DNA from: Verrucomicrobiota bacterium
GTDB taxonomy: Bacteria; Verrucomicrobiota; Verrucomicrobiae; Limisphaerales; UBA11358
Direction: 5' to 3'
Length of the DNA stretch: 20,808 bases
NCBI GenBank assembly: GCA_014860005.1
Contig: JACZKP010000047.1
Coordinates: 1 to 20,808 of the forward strand
In this document: positions 1 to 7,731 of the stretch, piece after piece
Layout of the letters: the number at the start of each line of letters is the position of its first letter
Position numbering within the stretch: the first letter of the stretch is position 1
Program-made: the position numbers and the translations under genes
Notes under the pieces: generated by a model
What the model saw: only the letters and a program-made list of their open reading frames with translations
What the model was told of the DNA's origin: nothing
Database searches by the model: none

Positions 1-1473
1 GCTGCGACCAATCAACAGCACCTTTTGCGGGTCCAACTTTCGCAGCAGCGCCACCAGCCAAAGAATGCGCGGGTCTTTCGCCAAAGCCACTGAGGCCGGC
101 AATTGAGTCTCCCCGGCGTCTTGCGCGAATTCGGCGGCAGCGCGCTCCAGCCAAGGCGCGGATTCCAGGCCGACATCCAGTCTGGCGAGGCAAGCGGTGC
201 GCTTGGGAAATCCCTTCACGCCGCTGCGGGTGTTGCGGAACAACACACGGCCCGGACCGTGCAAATCCAACAGGTCTTCCAGCAGTGCCTGTCTGGCTTC
301 GGTGTTGCCTTGACCCAGTTCAGAAAGGCGTCGCTCCAACTGCGCATCGTGCGCGAGCAAGCGGCGCAGCAAAACAAGGTCTTTCCGGGTGAGTATCTGG
401 TCGGCCAGCAACTTCCCGGCAACCCCGGCGGTGACCCGGTAATCTTTCGACTCGTCCTCAAACGCTGCGAGGTCGCGATAGCGATCCGGGTCGAGCAACC
501 GCAGTCGCGCAAAGTGGCTTTCCACCCCAAGCTGCTCCGGCGTGGCCGTCAGCAACAACAGTCCCTCTGACCTGCGGCTGAGTTCATCCACCACCTGATA
601 CGCGCGGCTGGGCGACGCGGCCGACCATTCCAAGTGATGCGCCTCATCCACCACGAGCACATCCCAACCGGCCGCCACCGCCTGCGCCGATCGGCGCGGG
701 TCCGCCGCCAGGAAATCCAGGCTGGCCAGCACGAGTTGGTCATCCAGAAACGGATTCGCGCCCGGTTCGCCGGCTTCGATGGAGGCGCACCGTTCCTCAT
801 CAAAGATATGCAGCCACACGTTGAAGCGGCGGAGCATTTCGACAAACCACTGATGCACGAGAGATTCGGGCACCAACACCAGGATTCGATTTGCCCGTCC
901 GCTCAACAGCAGACGATGCAGGATCAGGCAGGCCTCGATGGTTTTGCCCAGGCCCACTTCGTCCGAGAGCATGACCCGCGCGGCATGACGGCGGGCGACC
1001 TCCTGCGCGATGTAAAGCTGGTGCGGAATGAGATCAATGCGCCCCCCGAGAAATCCGCGCACAGGAGACTTGCGCCAGCGGTGGAGCAGTTCCAACGTGC
1101 GACGGCGAAGCTCAAAGGTGGCGGAGTCATCAAAGCGCCCCGCAAACAGACGCGCTTGCGGCCCGCTCAGACTGAGGCGGTCGCTCAGTTGTGCTTCGGG
1201 CAATTGCTGGTCTTCCCCGACGTAGAGGAGCAGGCCCTGCCGCTCGATGACCTCCTTGACGAGGAACTTCTGGTCCGCTCGCGTTAGCACCTCGTCCCCA
1301 ACGCGAAAGCGCACGCGTTGCAACGGCGCGTGGTCCGCGGCGTAAGTGCGCTTTTCGCCGGCCGATGTAAACTCGACCTGCACGCGACCACTTCCGGTTT
1401 GCACGACCGTGCCCAGCCCAAGCTCCGGCTCGGACTCGCTGATCCACCGTTGGCCAATGACAAACAGACTCAT
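1..1473 (-). CDS. rapA: RNA polymerase-associated helicase RapA (HepA), 3' part outside the window
   Basis: SWI2/SNF2-type ATPase that in E. coli binds RNA polymerase and helps recycle it. The window holds 491 N-terminal codons, about half of a usual ~950-residue RapA; the rest lies beyond position 1. The start MSLFVIGQRWISESE matches the RapA N-terminus (E. coli MPFTLGQRWISDTE), followed by the Tudor-like domains. IDLIPHQLYIAQEVARRHA precedes the Walker A box DEVGLGKT near residue 171. Next come VLVPESLVHQW, the DEAH box VVDEAHHLEWS near residue 272, LLLTATPEQLGVESHFARLR, and VLFRNTRSGVKGFPKR close to the left edge. Collinear similarity to remembered E. coli RapA holds throughout. The ATG at 1473 is chosen because it gives the family N-terminus; no clear Shine-Dalgarno site precedes it. 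It follows the methyltransferase gene on the same strand after 67 bp, so the two may be co-transcribed. Confidence 0.95.
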   Translation of the reverse strand, partial: MSLFVIGQRWISESEPELGLGTVVQTGSGRVQVEFTSAGEKRTYAADHAPLQRVRFRVGDEVLTRADQKFLVKEVIERQGLLLYVGEDQQLPEAQLSDRLSLSGPQARLFAGRFDDSATFELRRRTLELLHRWRKSPVRGFLGGRIDLIPHQLYIAQEVARRHAARVMLSDEVGLGKTIEACLILHRLLLSGRANRILVLVPESLVHQWFVEMLRRFNVWLHIFDEERCASIEAGEPGANPFLDDQLVLASLDFLAADPRRSAQAVAAGWDVLVVDEAHHLEWSAASPSRAYQVVDELSRRSEGLLLLTATPEQLGVESHFARLRLLDPDRYRDLAAFEDESKDYRVTAGVAGKLLADQILTRKDLVLLRRLLAHDAQLERRLSELGQGNTEARQALLEDLLDLHGPGRVLFRNTRSGVKGFPKRTACLARLDVGLESAPWLERAAAEFAQDAGETQLPASVALAKDPRILWLVALLRKLDPQKVLLIGRS

Positions 1474-1540
1474 GAAATCACGGCCGGCGGCAGGCGAGGT
1501 TGCCCGGCCTGGGCCATGAAAACCGACCTGGCCGGCGTTG

Positions 1541-2509
1541 TCACGAATGGAACTGCGGATGGGCCTGCAGTTTTTCCCACGACCCTTTCGTTAACGGTGC
1601 GATGCGGTAAACACTTTCCACCAGGGGCTCGGCGCTGTGCGAGCGGCCGGCGCGGTCCAGCCAGCGGCGGTCGAGCGGTTCGGAGAGCAAGTCCAGCGTG
1701 TTGGCGGCAAGCGTCGTTTCCTCCTTCTCGCCGGTGGCGTGGCCTACGCCCACAAAGAACCCCGCCAGCAGCAACGTCACCCGCATGATCGTGCTGCGGG
1801 AATACGTGGGCAGCGCACAGGGCCGTTGCGGGTCGAGCCGTTGAAACAAACGGGTAAACAGCGGCAGCGTCCACATCGTGGGGTTCTTGGCCGGCGAAAA
1901 AGCGTCGAACAGAATCGCGTGCGGCGGTGGCGCGCAGAACCCCGGTTCGGCCCGTCGCGGGCGGGTGGCAGGATCGCGCGAAGCCGGGCCTGCGCGCGGC
2001 AATGATTGTGCGAGCCAAGTCGGGAAATCACCGAGGTGTAACTGCCAGTTCACTGCGTGCGCTTCATCAGTGAACTGGACGGCGAACTGATCGAGCAGCG
2101 CCCGGGTTTGAGTTTCGTAACCGGCGAAGTAACCGAGCGCGGAGGCATGTTGCAGCGCGAACTTCAATGGTTCGAGCGTGCAGTCGAAGCTGACGAGCCG
2201 GATCGGGCAGGATAGATCCCGGGTGGCACGCAGTACCGTGAGCGCGTTGGCGGCTGCACCCAGGCCGACATCCCAGATCACGAATTCCCCGGAATGTTGT
2301 TGCAGGCGCTCGCGGAGCCGGAGTTGTTTGACATACAGGGCCTCCGCCTCGGCAACGGGGCCAATGACCGGGTGAAAGGTCTCGTCGTACGCCAGCGAAT
2401 GGAGGCTGTAATCGCCGCTGACGAGCTGAACGAGTTGGTAATTGGAAGCTGTAGTCGTCAATGGCCCGCCAATCTGATTTGCGTCATCCGGATGCCGGTA
2501 AAGTGTCAT
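1541..2509 (-). CDS. MnmC/MnmD-like SAM-dependent methyltransferase
   Basis: A 322-residue protein of the MnmC methyltransferase (DUF752) type. Characterised members methylate the aminomethyl group on wobble uridine-34 of tRNA. The SAM-binding segment VIWDVGLGAAANAL is at about residues 77-90, an acidic turn LVSFDCTLEPLKFAL follows, and the diagnostic DAFSPAKNPTMWTLPLF is at about 202-218. Then come TYSRSTIMRVTLLLAGFFVG and a C-terminal HPQF. The oxidoreductase half of bifunctional MnmC is absent, as in stand-alone MnmD. Motif I departs from the usual E-x-GFG-T-G form, and a Pro/Arg-rich stretch at about 170-195 looks like a lineage insertion, so the true substrate is uncertain. The ATG overlaps the stop of a 28-codon threonine aldolase stub by ATGA. 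rapA follows 67 bp downstream. Confidence 0.8.
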   Translation of the reverse strand: MTLYRHPDDANQIGGPLTTTASNYQLVQLVSGDYSLHSLAYDETFHPVIGPVAEAEALYVKQLRLRERLQQHSGEFVIWDVGLGAAANALTVLRATRDLSCPIRLVSFDCTLEPLKFALQHASALGYFAGYETQTRALLDQFAVQFTDEAHAVNWQLHLGDFPTWLAQSLPRAGPASRDPATRPRRAEPGFCAPPPHAILFDAFSPAKNPTMWTLPLFTRLFQRLDPQRPCALPTYSRSTIMRVTLLLAGFFVGVGHATGEKEETTLAANTLDLLSEPLDRRWLDRAGRSHSAEPLVESVYRIAPLTKGSWEKLQAHPQFHS

Positions 2510-2592
2510 CGGGTTGGGGAAAAGGCTTCGGAGCAGATGCCGGCGTAATTGTCACTGGCGAACTGGAGGCGGGTGCGGTCGGCAACACTCAT
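2506..2592 (-). pseudogene. Threonine aldolase 5' remnant (28 codons)
   Basis: This short frame starts with ATG at 2592 and encodes MSVADRTRLQFASDNYAGIC followed by SEAFSPTR and TGA. The QFASDNYAGIC-x-EAF stretch is the N-terminal signature of low-specificity L-threonine aldolases, PLP enzymes of about 340 residues that normally begin within a few residues of this motif. Nothing after residue ~24 continues the family, so only the 5' end survives. The stop TGA overlaps the ATG of the methyltransferase gene (ATGA). The stub may therefore now act as a translated leader coupled to that gene; this is inference. Confidence 0.6.
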
Positions 2593-3012
2593 GCCCGGAA
2601 TTTAGCGAATCGCAATCTGGTTGAAAGCCGATTGTCCGGGCGCGGCACCGGAACGCGTTCTCCACCGCCAGAATGCCTCAACCAGCCTGGGCAGCCGCTG
2701 TTGGACGGTGCGGGACGCTGCTGATGCAGGACCGCGCCTCCCACCAGTTCGGTCGAATGAGAGAAAAGGAGCAACGCGAAAAGGGAGACGTCTCCGACGG
2801 ATCGCTGGGAACTCCTCACCGCGCCCAAGGGTTTTATCGAACCGAAACCTTCTTGAAGCGCCCCTGCCCATCGTTCAGGTTCATAACGTCAGGCTCGCCA
2901 TGCTCCATCACTTTGCCGTCTATGATCACCAGCCGTTTTGCCACGCAGTGTCTCTATAATGACGGATTCTTGCGGTCATCCGGCTTAATCGCGGCCCTGA
3001 ATCAACGGCATC
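2593..3012. other. Gene-poor stretch with a possible gene tail
   Basis: No complete gene is supportable here. On the minus strand, codons 2953-2837 are open between TAG (2954-2956) and TAA (2834-2836). They encode a 39-residue peptide ending PDVMNLNDGQGRFKKVSVR, which resembles the calcium-loop end of FG-GAP/VCBS-type repeats and may be the tail of a lost gene. A perfect 12-bp palindrome GGAGACGTCTCC lies at 2784-2795. The rest contains only short Arg-rich frames of no protein-like character. Confidence 0.4.
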
Positions 3013-6000
3013 TCACAAATCCCGAAAGGTTTGATCCAAGCCAAGCACGCGAAGGATGGGTTCGGGGCCGAACCCCAGATACAGGTAAAGAAGCTGGACG
3101 TTCGCGGCTTCGAGTTCGGCCAGCATGGCGGGCGGAAGTCCGGGCTCAAGTCGCGGTTCCAAGATGAATTCCTCCGTGAAGTTGTGGTGTCCCGGACGAT
3201 GGGTCTGGGAAAAATAATTCGTCAGCACGATGGGCTGCGTGGTCAGGCCGGTGATTTGCGTTTCGACGAAACGAATCAACGGCGCAGTGTAACCGGCGGC
3301 AAAGTCGTCGCCATCGTCCGGCCAGTATAATGAAGTCTGAACGGTGACGTTGCCCTTGGTCGCCGTGCGCTGCTGAAGCAGGCTGCCGGGCAGCAGTTCG
3401 GCCAGCGGTTCGAGGACGACGAGTTCTGTCGTCGTGGTTTCCGGCGGGTTCGCGGCGGAAACCGTGGGCACGGGCGTGGCATACGCGACGTGGAGAAAGC
3501 GGGTGAAATCCTGCTGCGTGACGATGGGAGGTTTACTACCGGTGACGTTGGTGATAAGCACGGTTTCGAGCTTCCAATTACGTTGGTTCGCGCCGGTGCC
3601 CGTCGTCCAGTAATCCATCGCGCCTGACGGCGCATTGGACGCGCCAGGCCACGTGTTCAACGGACCGCTCAGGACCTGAATCGTGCCGTTGCTGACGTAT
3701 TGCAGATGGCCTTGCGTGTGAATGCCACTGGCGAGATCGGAAGCGGTCAATTCCATCGTGCGCGTTTCCAGCGTCCAGAGCGATTTGAGCCGGTGATTCG
3801 AGAAAACGTCCGCCGCCTCCCGCTGCGCAACGACGTAAGTTGTCGGCTCGTTGATGAGAATCGTCGTAACGCTGTTGGTTGTGGACGGCGACGGCACTTC
3901 GCGCACCTGCTTGACCACGAGGCCGAGGTTCACGTCTTTCTTGTATTCGAAATCGAGATAGAAGTCGGTCTTCGCCGGGAACTCGGCGCGGTAGCGTGCG
4001 CCCACGGCTTTCAATAATTCCATCATGCCGCGATAGTCCGCTTCCCAATCCATCACATAAGCGCCCAGTGGCACGCGCGAGGAACGCCGCGTCAGAGTCA
4101 GGCTCATCGAAGCGCCAAAGCCATAAACGCTGATCACTTCGGGCATTGCCGTGCCTTCGGGATTCGTCACGGACTCCGCGCCCAACTGGGTGACCAGATC
4201 GCCTTCGTAACTCAGCGTGCTGAAGGGTTGGCGAAAGCGCAAAGTCGCCACGCCGTTGGCCAGCTCCTCCTCGTCGGGAAACGAATGATGCACCAGCACC
4301 GCCATGCCGACCATGGTTTCATCCACCCCATGACGCAGGCGCTCCAGAAACGCGTAGTCGTTGTAGAAGCTGGCGAACACCCGCCGGATGGCGCGGAAGA
4401 CACCGCGTTCGTCCGGCTCGGACGGATCGCACAAGCTCGGGCCTAAATTATCGCCGTCCAAATCGTCCAGCAGGCAGCCGCTGTAACTGTCGTAAAGCCC
4501 CGCGCCGGTGAAATGTTCCGAGTCTTCCACGTTCGTTGAACTGCGGAAACGTATCTTGCGATTCGGATTGAACACGGTCAGCGCGTTGGTGATGGCTTGT
4601 TGCTGTGATGCCGTGAACGTTCCGTCCCGGATCAAATCGCGGATGTCGTCCAGGTCCGCGAGCAGCGCGGGAATGTCAGGCGGATAATTGGTGTAAGGCG
4701 CGAGGCGTGCCGCAATCGCAGCCCGCATCGTTTGCCCGCCGGTCACCGCCTGGTCGAGAAACGCGTCCCAGAGATCGAACGAAAACGCGATGGCCGGCGG
4801 GGCATTGGTCGGCACGGCATCGCGCAACAGTCCGTAGTTCGCCGCTTTGCCGCCGAAGTAACGAATGTCCGCGGGCCCGAGCGTGTCGGTGGACGCGCTC
4901 AATGCGCCGAAGCTTTGCTTGGCCGTGAAGTTGATGGGTTGAGTTTGCTTGAGCGCGAGCAACACCGCTTCCAGTGACGGATCAAGCACGCCTTCCACGT
5001 CCAGCACCTTGGCTTCCCCCGTGTCGAATGTGATGATTGCCCGAAAGATGATTTTATTCCCAACCAGCGCCTGCACGCGCGCGCGTTCGTCCGCGTCCGG
5101 CAAATGCACGAACGGGATGCCAAACGATTTCGCGAGAATGGCCGTGTGGGAATTCGGCGTGGACGGCGTCAGCGAAATGATGCCGGCCACCAGCGGCGTC
5201 TCCGCGGGCACACCGTCAGTCAGCAAAATGTCTGACGGCAACAATCGTCCATCGGCAAAGGCAGCGGCGATCTCTCCCGCCGGAAAGAACTTCAGTTGCC
5301 CCAGCGCCCAGCCCGGCGCATAAACGTGATTCACCGCGCCCCAACGCTCGATGGAAGCCAGCGAGATGTTGCGGGCGGCGAATTCGGCGGCGTGGTTGCG
5401 CGCCATTTCCTCTTGTTCAAAAACCGGCATGTAAAGCACGCCCGCGCCGTTCGTGGCAAAGACTGTCGCTTTCACCAACTCGAACCAACGGCTGATTTCG
5501 TCCACCGTGTAGGGGTCCAACCCCACGAACTGCACGCCGTATTCCACAAAGTTCGTGCCCGGCGGAAACAACACCGTGCCCAGCACAACCTGTTGATTCG
5601 TGCGCCGCAGCGACACGGCGTCGAACGCCGCGCGGTCCATCCCGAGGAACGGCGCGAGCCGTTGCGTGGCGAATTCGTAGTGGAACAGAAACTTCGTGCT
5701 GTCCTGGTAATACACGCGCGTCGGGTCCGCCAAGTGGATGGCGAATTTCACCCAACGAATTTCCCGGTTGCCGGGCGAAAGAAAGGCGTCCTCCGGAAAC
5801 AACAGTTCGTTCTTCCAATCATTTGTTGCAACCCGCGGCGTCACCCGCAGCCGATAAAACCGATGCTGAAAATTGTCCGCGCCAGCATCCGGATAATTGA
5901 ACAGCGCATCGTGCAACGTGCCGATGGAATTCCAGGCCGTGAGGTTCGCGGACGCCTCCAGCGTCAGCAGGCTGTTCGCGTGAAAGGAACTGCCCAACCG

Positions 6001-6162
6001 CACCCAGGCATTGCTGGAAGCTGGACTGCGAATTTCCAACTGCGGCGCTTTGGGCTGCGCCTGGGCCGCCGCCAGGAGCGATAAAAGGCAAAGCAGTCCC
6101 AGGCAGCCCCACTGGCGGTTCCAGATTGATCCTGAGGTTGAAAATTGTCGTCCTGCGTTCAT
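3013..6162 (-). CDS. Secreted PEP-synthase/PPDK-like protein with permuted domains
   Basis: A 1049-residue protein. A signal peptide (GLLCLLSLLAAAQA, to about residue 35) leads into a β-rich module (LLTLEASANLTAWNS...HRFYRLRV) typical of verrucomicrobial exported proteins. A PEP-utilising swivel domain follows, with phospho-acceptor His339 in NSHTAILAKSFGIPFV. The PPDK N-terminal ATP-grasp domain then starts at GGKAANYGLL (about 437), continues with KIRFRSSTNVEDSEH (about 537-550), and ends with DFYLDFEYKKD and VVKQVREVP (about 733-757). In PEP synthase and PPDK the ATP-grasp domain comes before the swivel domain; here the order is reversed. The C-terminal PEP/pyruvate TIM barrel is absent and is replaced by about 290 unrecognised residues. 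The ATG at 6162 is preferred over a TTG at 6228 because it puts the signal peptide near the N-terminus. Substrate and reaction are unknown. Confidence 0.8.
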   Translation of the reverse strand: MNAGRQFSTSGSIWNRQWGCLGLLCLLSLLAAAQAQPKAPQLEIRSPASSNAWVRLGSSFHANSLLTLEASANLTAWNSIGTLHDALFNYPDAGADNFQHRFYRLRVTPRVATNDWKNELLFPEDAFLSPGNREIRWVKFAIHLADPTRVYYQDSTKFLFHYEFATQRLAPFLGMDRAAFDAVSLRRTNQQVVLGTVLFPPGTNFVEYGVQFVGLDPYTVDEISRWFELVKATVFATNGAGVLYMPVFEQEEMARNHAAEFAARNISLASIERWGAVNHVYAPGWALGQLKFFPAGEIAAAFADGRLLPSDILLTDGVPAETPLVAGIISLTPSTPNSHTAILAKSFGIPFVHLPDADERARVQALVGNKIIFRAIITFDTGEAKVLDVEGVLDPSLEAVLLALKQTQPINFTAKQSFGALSASTDTLGPADIRYFGGKAANYGLLRDAVPTNAPPAIAFSFDLWDAFLDQAVTGGQTMRAAIAARLAPYTNYPPDIPALLADLDDIRDLIRDGTFTASQQQAITNALTVFNPNRKIRFRSSTNVEDSEHFTGAGLYDSYSGCLLDDLDGDNLGPSLCDPSEPDERGVFRAIRRVFASFYNDYAFLERLRHGVDETMVGMAVLVHHSFPDEEELANGVATLRFRQPFSTLSYEGDLVTQLGAESVTNPEGTAMPEVISVYGFGASMSLTLTRRSSRVPLGAYVMDWEADYRGMMELLKAVGARYRAEFPAKTDFYLDFEYKKDVNLGLVVKQVREVPSPSTTNSVTTILINEPTTYVVAQREAADVFSNHRLKSLWTLETRTMELTASDLASGIHTQGHLQYVSNGTIQVLSGPLNTWPGASNAPSGAMDYWTTGTGANQRNWKLETVLITNVTGSKPPIVTQQDFTRFLHVAYATPVPTVSAANPPETTTTELVVLEPLAELLPGSLLQQRTATKGNVTVQTSLYWPDDGDDFAAGYTAPLIRFVETQITGLTTQPIVLTNYFSQTHRPGHHNFTEEFILEPRLEPGLPPAMLAELEAANVQLLYLYLGFGPEPILRVLGLDQTFRDL

Positions 6163-6177
6163 GCGACACTTGTTTAA

Positions 6178-6324
6178 TTTCCGGCCGAGGTCAACGAAAG
6201 CTATATCTTCCTGGCGAAACTGCCGCAAGGCATGATCGGGGAAGAGAACGCATTTTTGCTGGGTTGTCTCACTGCCGAGGGACTGGCCGACATGCGGCCC
6301 GGCGCTCTACGTCGGTTTGGATGA
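6178..6324 (+). pseudogene. Possible remnant of a TraD/HerA-like ATPase C-terminus
   Basis: The plus strand is open from just after TAA (6175-6177) to TGA (6322-6324), without a start codon at its left end. It encodes 48 residues including NESYIFLAKLPQGMIGEENA, then FLLGCLTAEGLADMRPGALRR. The pattern of β-strand, K-L-P-x-G-x-x-G-E-E-N-A-x-L-L-G and helix resembles the segment I/L-x-N-L-x-K-G-x-I-G-E-D-N-A-x-L-L-G seen late in HerA/VirD4/TraD-type DNA-pumping ATPases. That assignment is from memory and tentative. The rest of such a gene is missing on both sides, which suggests a deletion scar between the secreted PEP-binding gene and the small genes to its right. Confidence 0.3.
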
Positions 6325-6440
6325 CGGCAGGGAATTCGGGGCGGGTTCAACCACGGATGGAAAGGATGTTCGGCGCGATTACCCCAAAGGCCAAAGCGGA
6401 CGACTCACACGCGCCTCGGTCCTTTCCAATCCTTTGGCGA

Positions 6441-6719
6441 TTAGGCGGTAACAAACTCCAACTCTCTGTCTCTCGCAGTCTCATGCAAAATTTGGAACAG
6501 CTGCTCATACCTGTCGCTGAAATCGGTCTTCCGTCCGTCGGTGAACTCAACGCAAATGGATGGAACACCGCCGCCGATGTAAAAGCTCTGCCATGTGCGA
6601 ACGTCTGCCAGCCTGAAACGTCGCCTCGGCAAGCCAGTGGCGACAATCTCGTCGCCGCGCACCTCATACGCGTCAACTCGCAACTTCCGGTCGAGCCACT
6701 TGTGAAAGGCTTCAAACAT
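6441..6719 (-). CDS. Small cytosolic protein of unknown function (92 aa)
   Basis: A compact 92-residue protein without signal peptide or membrane segment. It has alternating β-strand-like stretches (LRVDAYEVRGDEIVATG, FRLADVRTWQSFYIGGG, SICVEFTDGRKTDFSDRY) and ends in an amphipathic helix (EQLFQILHETARDRELEF). This layout, several strands capped by one helix, suggests a small PH-like or β-barrel fold, but that is inference from pattern only and no family was recognised. The ATG at 6719 lies 20 bp after the stop of the KOW-type membrane protein gene on the same strand, so the two are probably co-transcribed and may act together. No terminator is evident in the 278 bp downstream. Confidence 0.65.
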   Translation of the reverse strand: MFEAFHKWLDRKLRVDAYEVRGDEIVATGLPRRRFRLADVRTWQSFYIGGGVPSICVEFTDGRKTDFSDRYEQLFQILHETARDRELEFVTA

Positions 6720-6739
6720 GGTGACGTATGCGCTACTGC

Positions 6740-7246
6740 CTACGACTGAACATCCGGTGACGTGGGCAACAGAGAGGGCGGGCGGCTGTTGGGTGCAGCG
6801 TCTTGTTCGCCATTCATCTTGAGCAAAGAATACTCCTCAAAAATGTCCCTGAATTCTTTACGCCGCTCCTCGCCAAGCTCCACCCTCGCAAGATTCCATC
6901 CTCCTTGTCCCACGGTAATCTCATGCACCTCGGCAGTATGTCCCTTTTGCGGACCGGACAAAATCATGACGCGATCACCAGCCTTGAATGGTGCTCCGTT
7001 GACTCTGCTACAGATGGGTCGAACAAAAGGCCAGCAGGTAAACATCCCCACGAAATAGCCCAGTAACGTTGCTGGGATGATACTAAGCGCCAGGAACATC
7101 GCAGCCTGCCAGTCGGAAGCGATGGCAGTCAACGTCACCTCCTTCGAGAGAAGGACGACGATGGCGACGTCCAGTGCGCAAGCACCGATGACCCATGAAA
7201 CGGCCACGGGATATGCACACACTTTATTGAGGAGGCGCGGTCTCAT
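6740..7246 (-). CDS. Two-TM membrane protein with KOW-like domain
   Basis: A 168-residue protein. Two hydrophobic segments (about 12-33, VAVSWVIGACALDVAIVVLL; about 45-69, AAMFLALSIIPATLLGYFVG) are followed by a soluble C-terminal part. FKAGDRVMILSGPQKGHTAE (from about residue 86) looks like a KOW motif, the small β-barrel found in ribosomal proteins L24/L26 and NusG. An acidic/basic helix and a Pro/Ser-rich tail follow. KOW modules usually contact RNA or protein, so a membrane-anchored one is unusual; the function is unknown. The ATG at 7246 is chosen because upstream in-frame codons (to 7465) encode a low-quality peptide crossing the inverted repeat at 7423-7459. The 92-residue gene follows after 20 bp. 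Confidence 0.7.
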   Translation of the reverse strand: MRPRLLNKVCAYPVAVSWVIGACALDVAIVVLLSKEVTLTAIASDWQAAMFLALSIIPATLLGYFVGMFTCWPFVRPICSRVNGAPFKAGDRVMILSGPQKGHTAEVHEITVGQGGWNLARVELGEERRKEFRDIFEEYSLLKMNGEQDAAPNSRPPSLLPTSPDVQS

Positions 7247-7422
7247 GCGGCTGGCGAACAGTATTGATTGGCCGGGATCCGTTGGCCATGGGTCAACTGA
7301 CAGGTCCGGCTCATGGGACGGGTTTACGCCTGACCGGCTTGGCTGACAAGCCTTTTTGAGGATTTGTTCCGCGGGGTTCTTGCAGGCGCAGGATGCGGCC
7401 GAAATTTGAAGCTTGCGGTGCG

Positions 7423-7459
7423 GATGGACAAAGACAAGTTGGGTTTGTCTTTGTCCATC
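7423..7459. repeat. Perfect 15-bp inverted repeat with 7-nt loop
   Basis: The left arm GATGGACAAAGACAA (7423-7437) and right arm TTGTCTTTGTCCATC (7445-7459) are exact reverse complements around the loop GTTGGGT. It lies 177 bp upstream of the KOW gene start and 314 bp upstream of the small plus-strand gene. No T-run follows on either strand, so it does not look like an intrinsic terminator. An operator, a structured RNA or a trace of a mobile element is possible. Confidence 0.85.
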
Positions 7460-7707
7460 ATGCAAAACCGTCCTTCAAATCGGCCCAAGCCGGCATTGGC
7501 CTTCCCCGGCTGATCTGCGGCTTTTGACCGGCTCACGACCGCCGAGTGAAGCCGCCATGCTTGCCGCTCAACCAGCCCGAATCCACCTGCTTCCGGCGAA
7601 GGAGGCGCCGGTCGTTGTGGTGCGCCAGGATTGAAAAATCTATCCAGCGCCGTCCCGCCTTGCCTGATGAACCGGATGCGTTAATTGCCCCCGTCCGGGT
7701 CTGTGGG

Positions 7708-7731
7708 GTGGCGGCGGGCAACCGCCGGCAC
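7708..7731 (+). other. GNRA-capped hairpin upstream of the small gene
   Basis: The 6-bp stem CGGCGG/CCGCCG (7712-7717 and 7722-7727) closes a GCAA tetraloop. Beyond a G-G mismatch it is extended by GTG/CAC. It ends about 40 nt before the ATG at 7773, where it could be a 5'-UTR structure. GC-rich DNA gives such stems by chance, so significance is low. Confidence 0.4.

Noticed and set aside
6163..6228. Upstream TTG start for the secreted PEP-binding protein
   Set aside because: It would add 22 charged residues before the signal peptide and has no ribosome binding site; the ATG at 6162 is more natural.
7336..7357. Terminator-like stem GGCTTG/CAAGCC followed by five T on the plus strand
   Set aside because: The stem is only 6 bp and no plus-strand gene ends upstream of it; the neighbouring gene is on the other strand.
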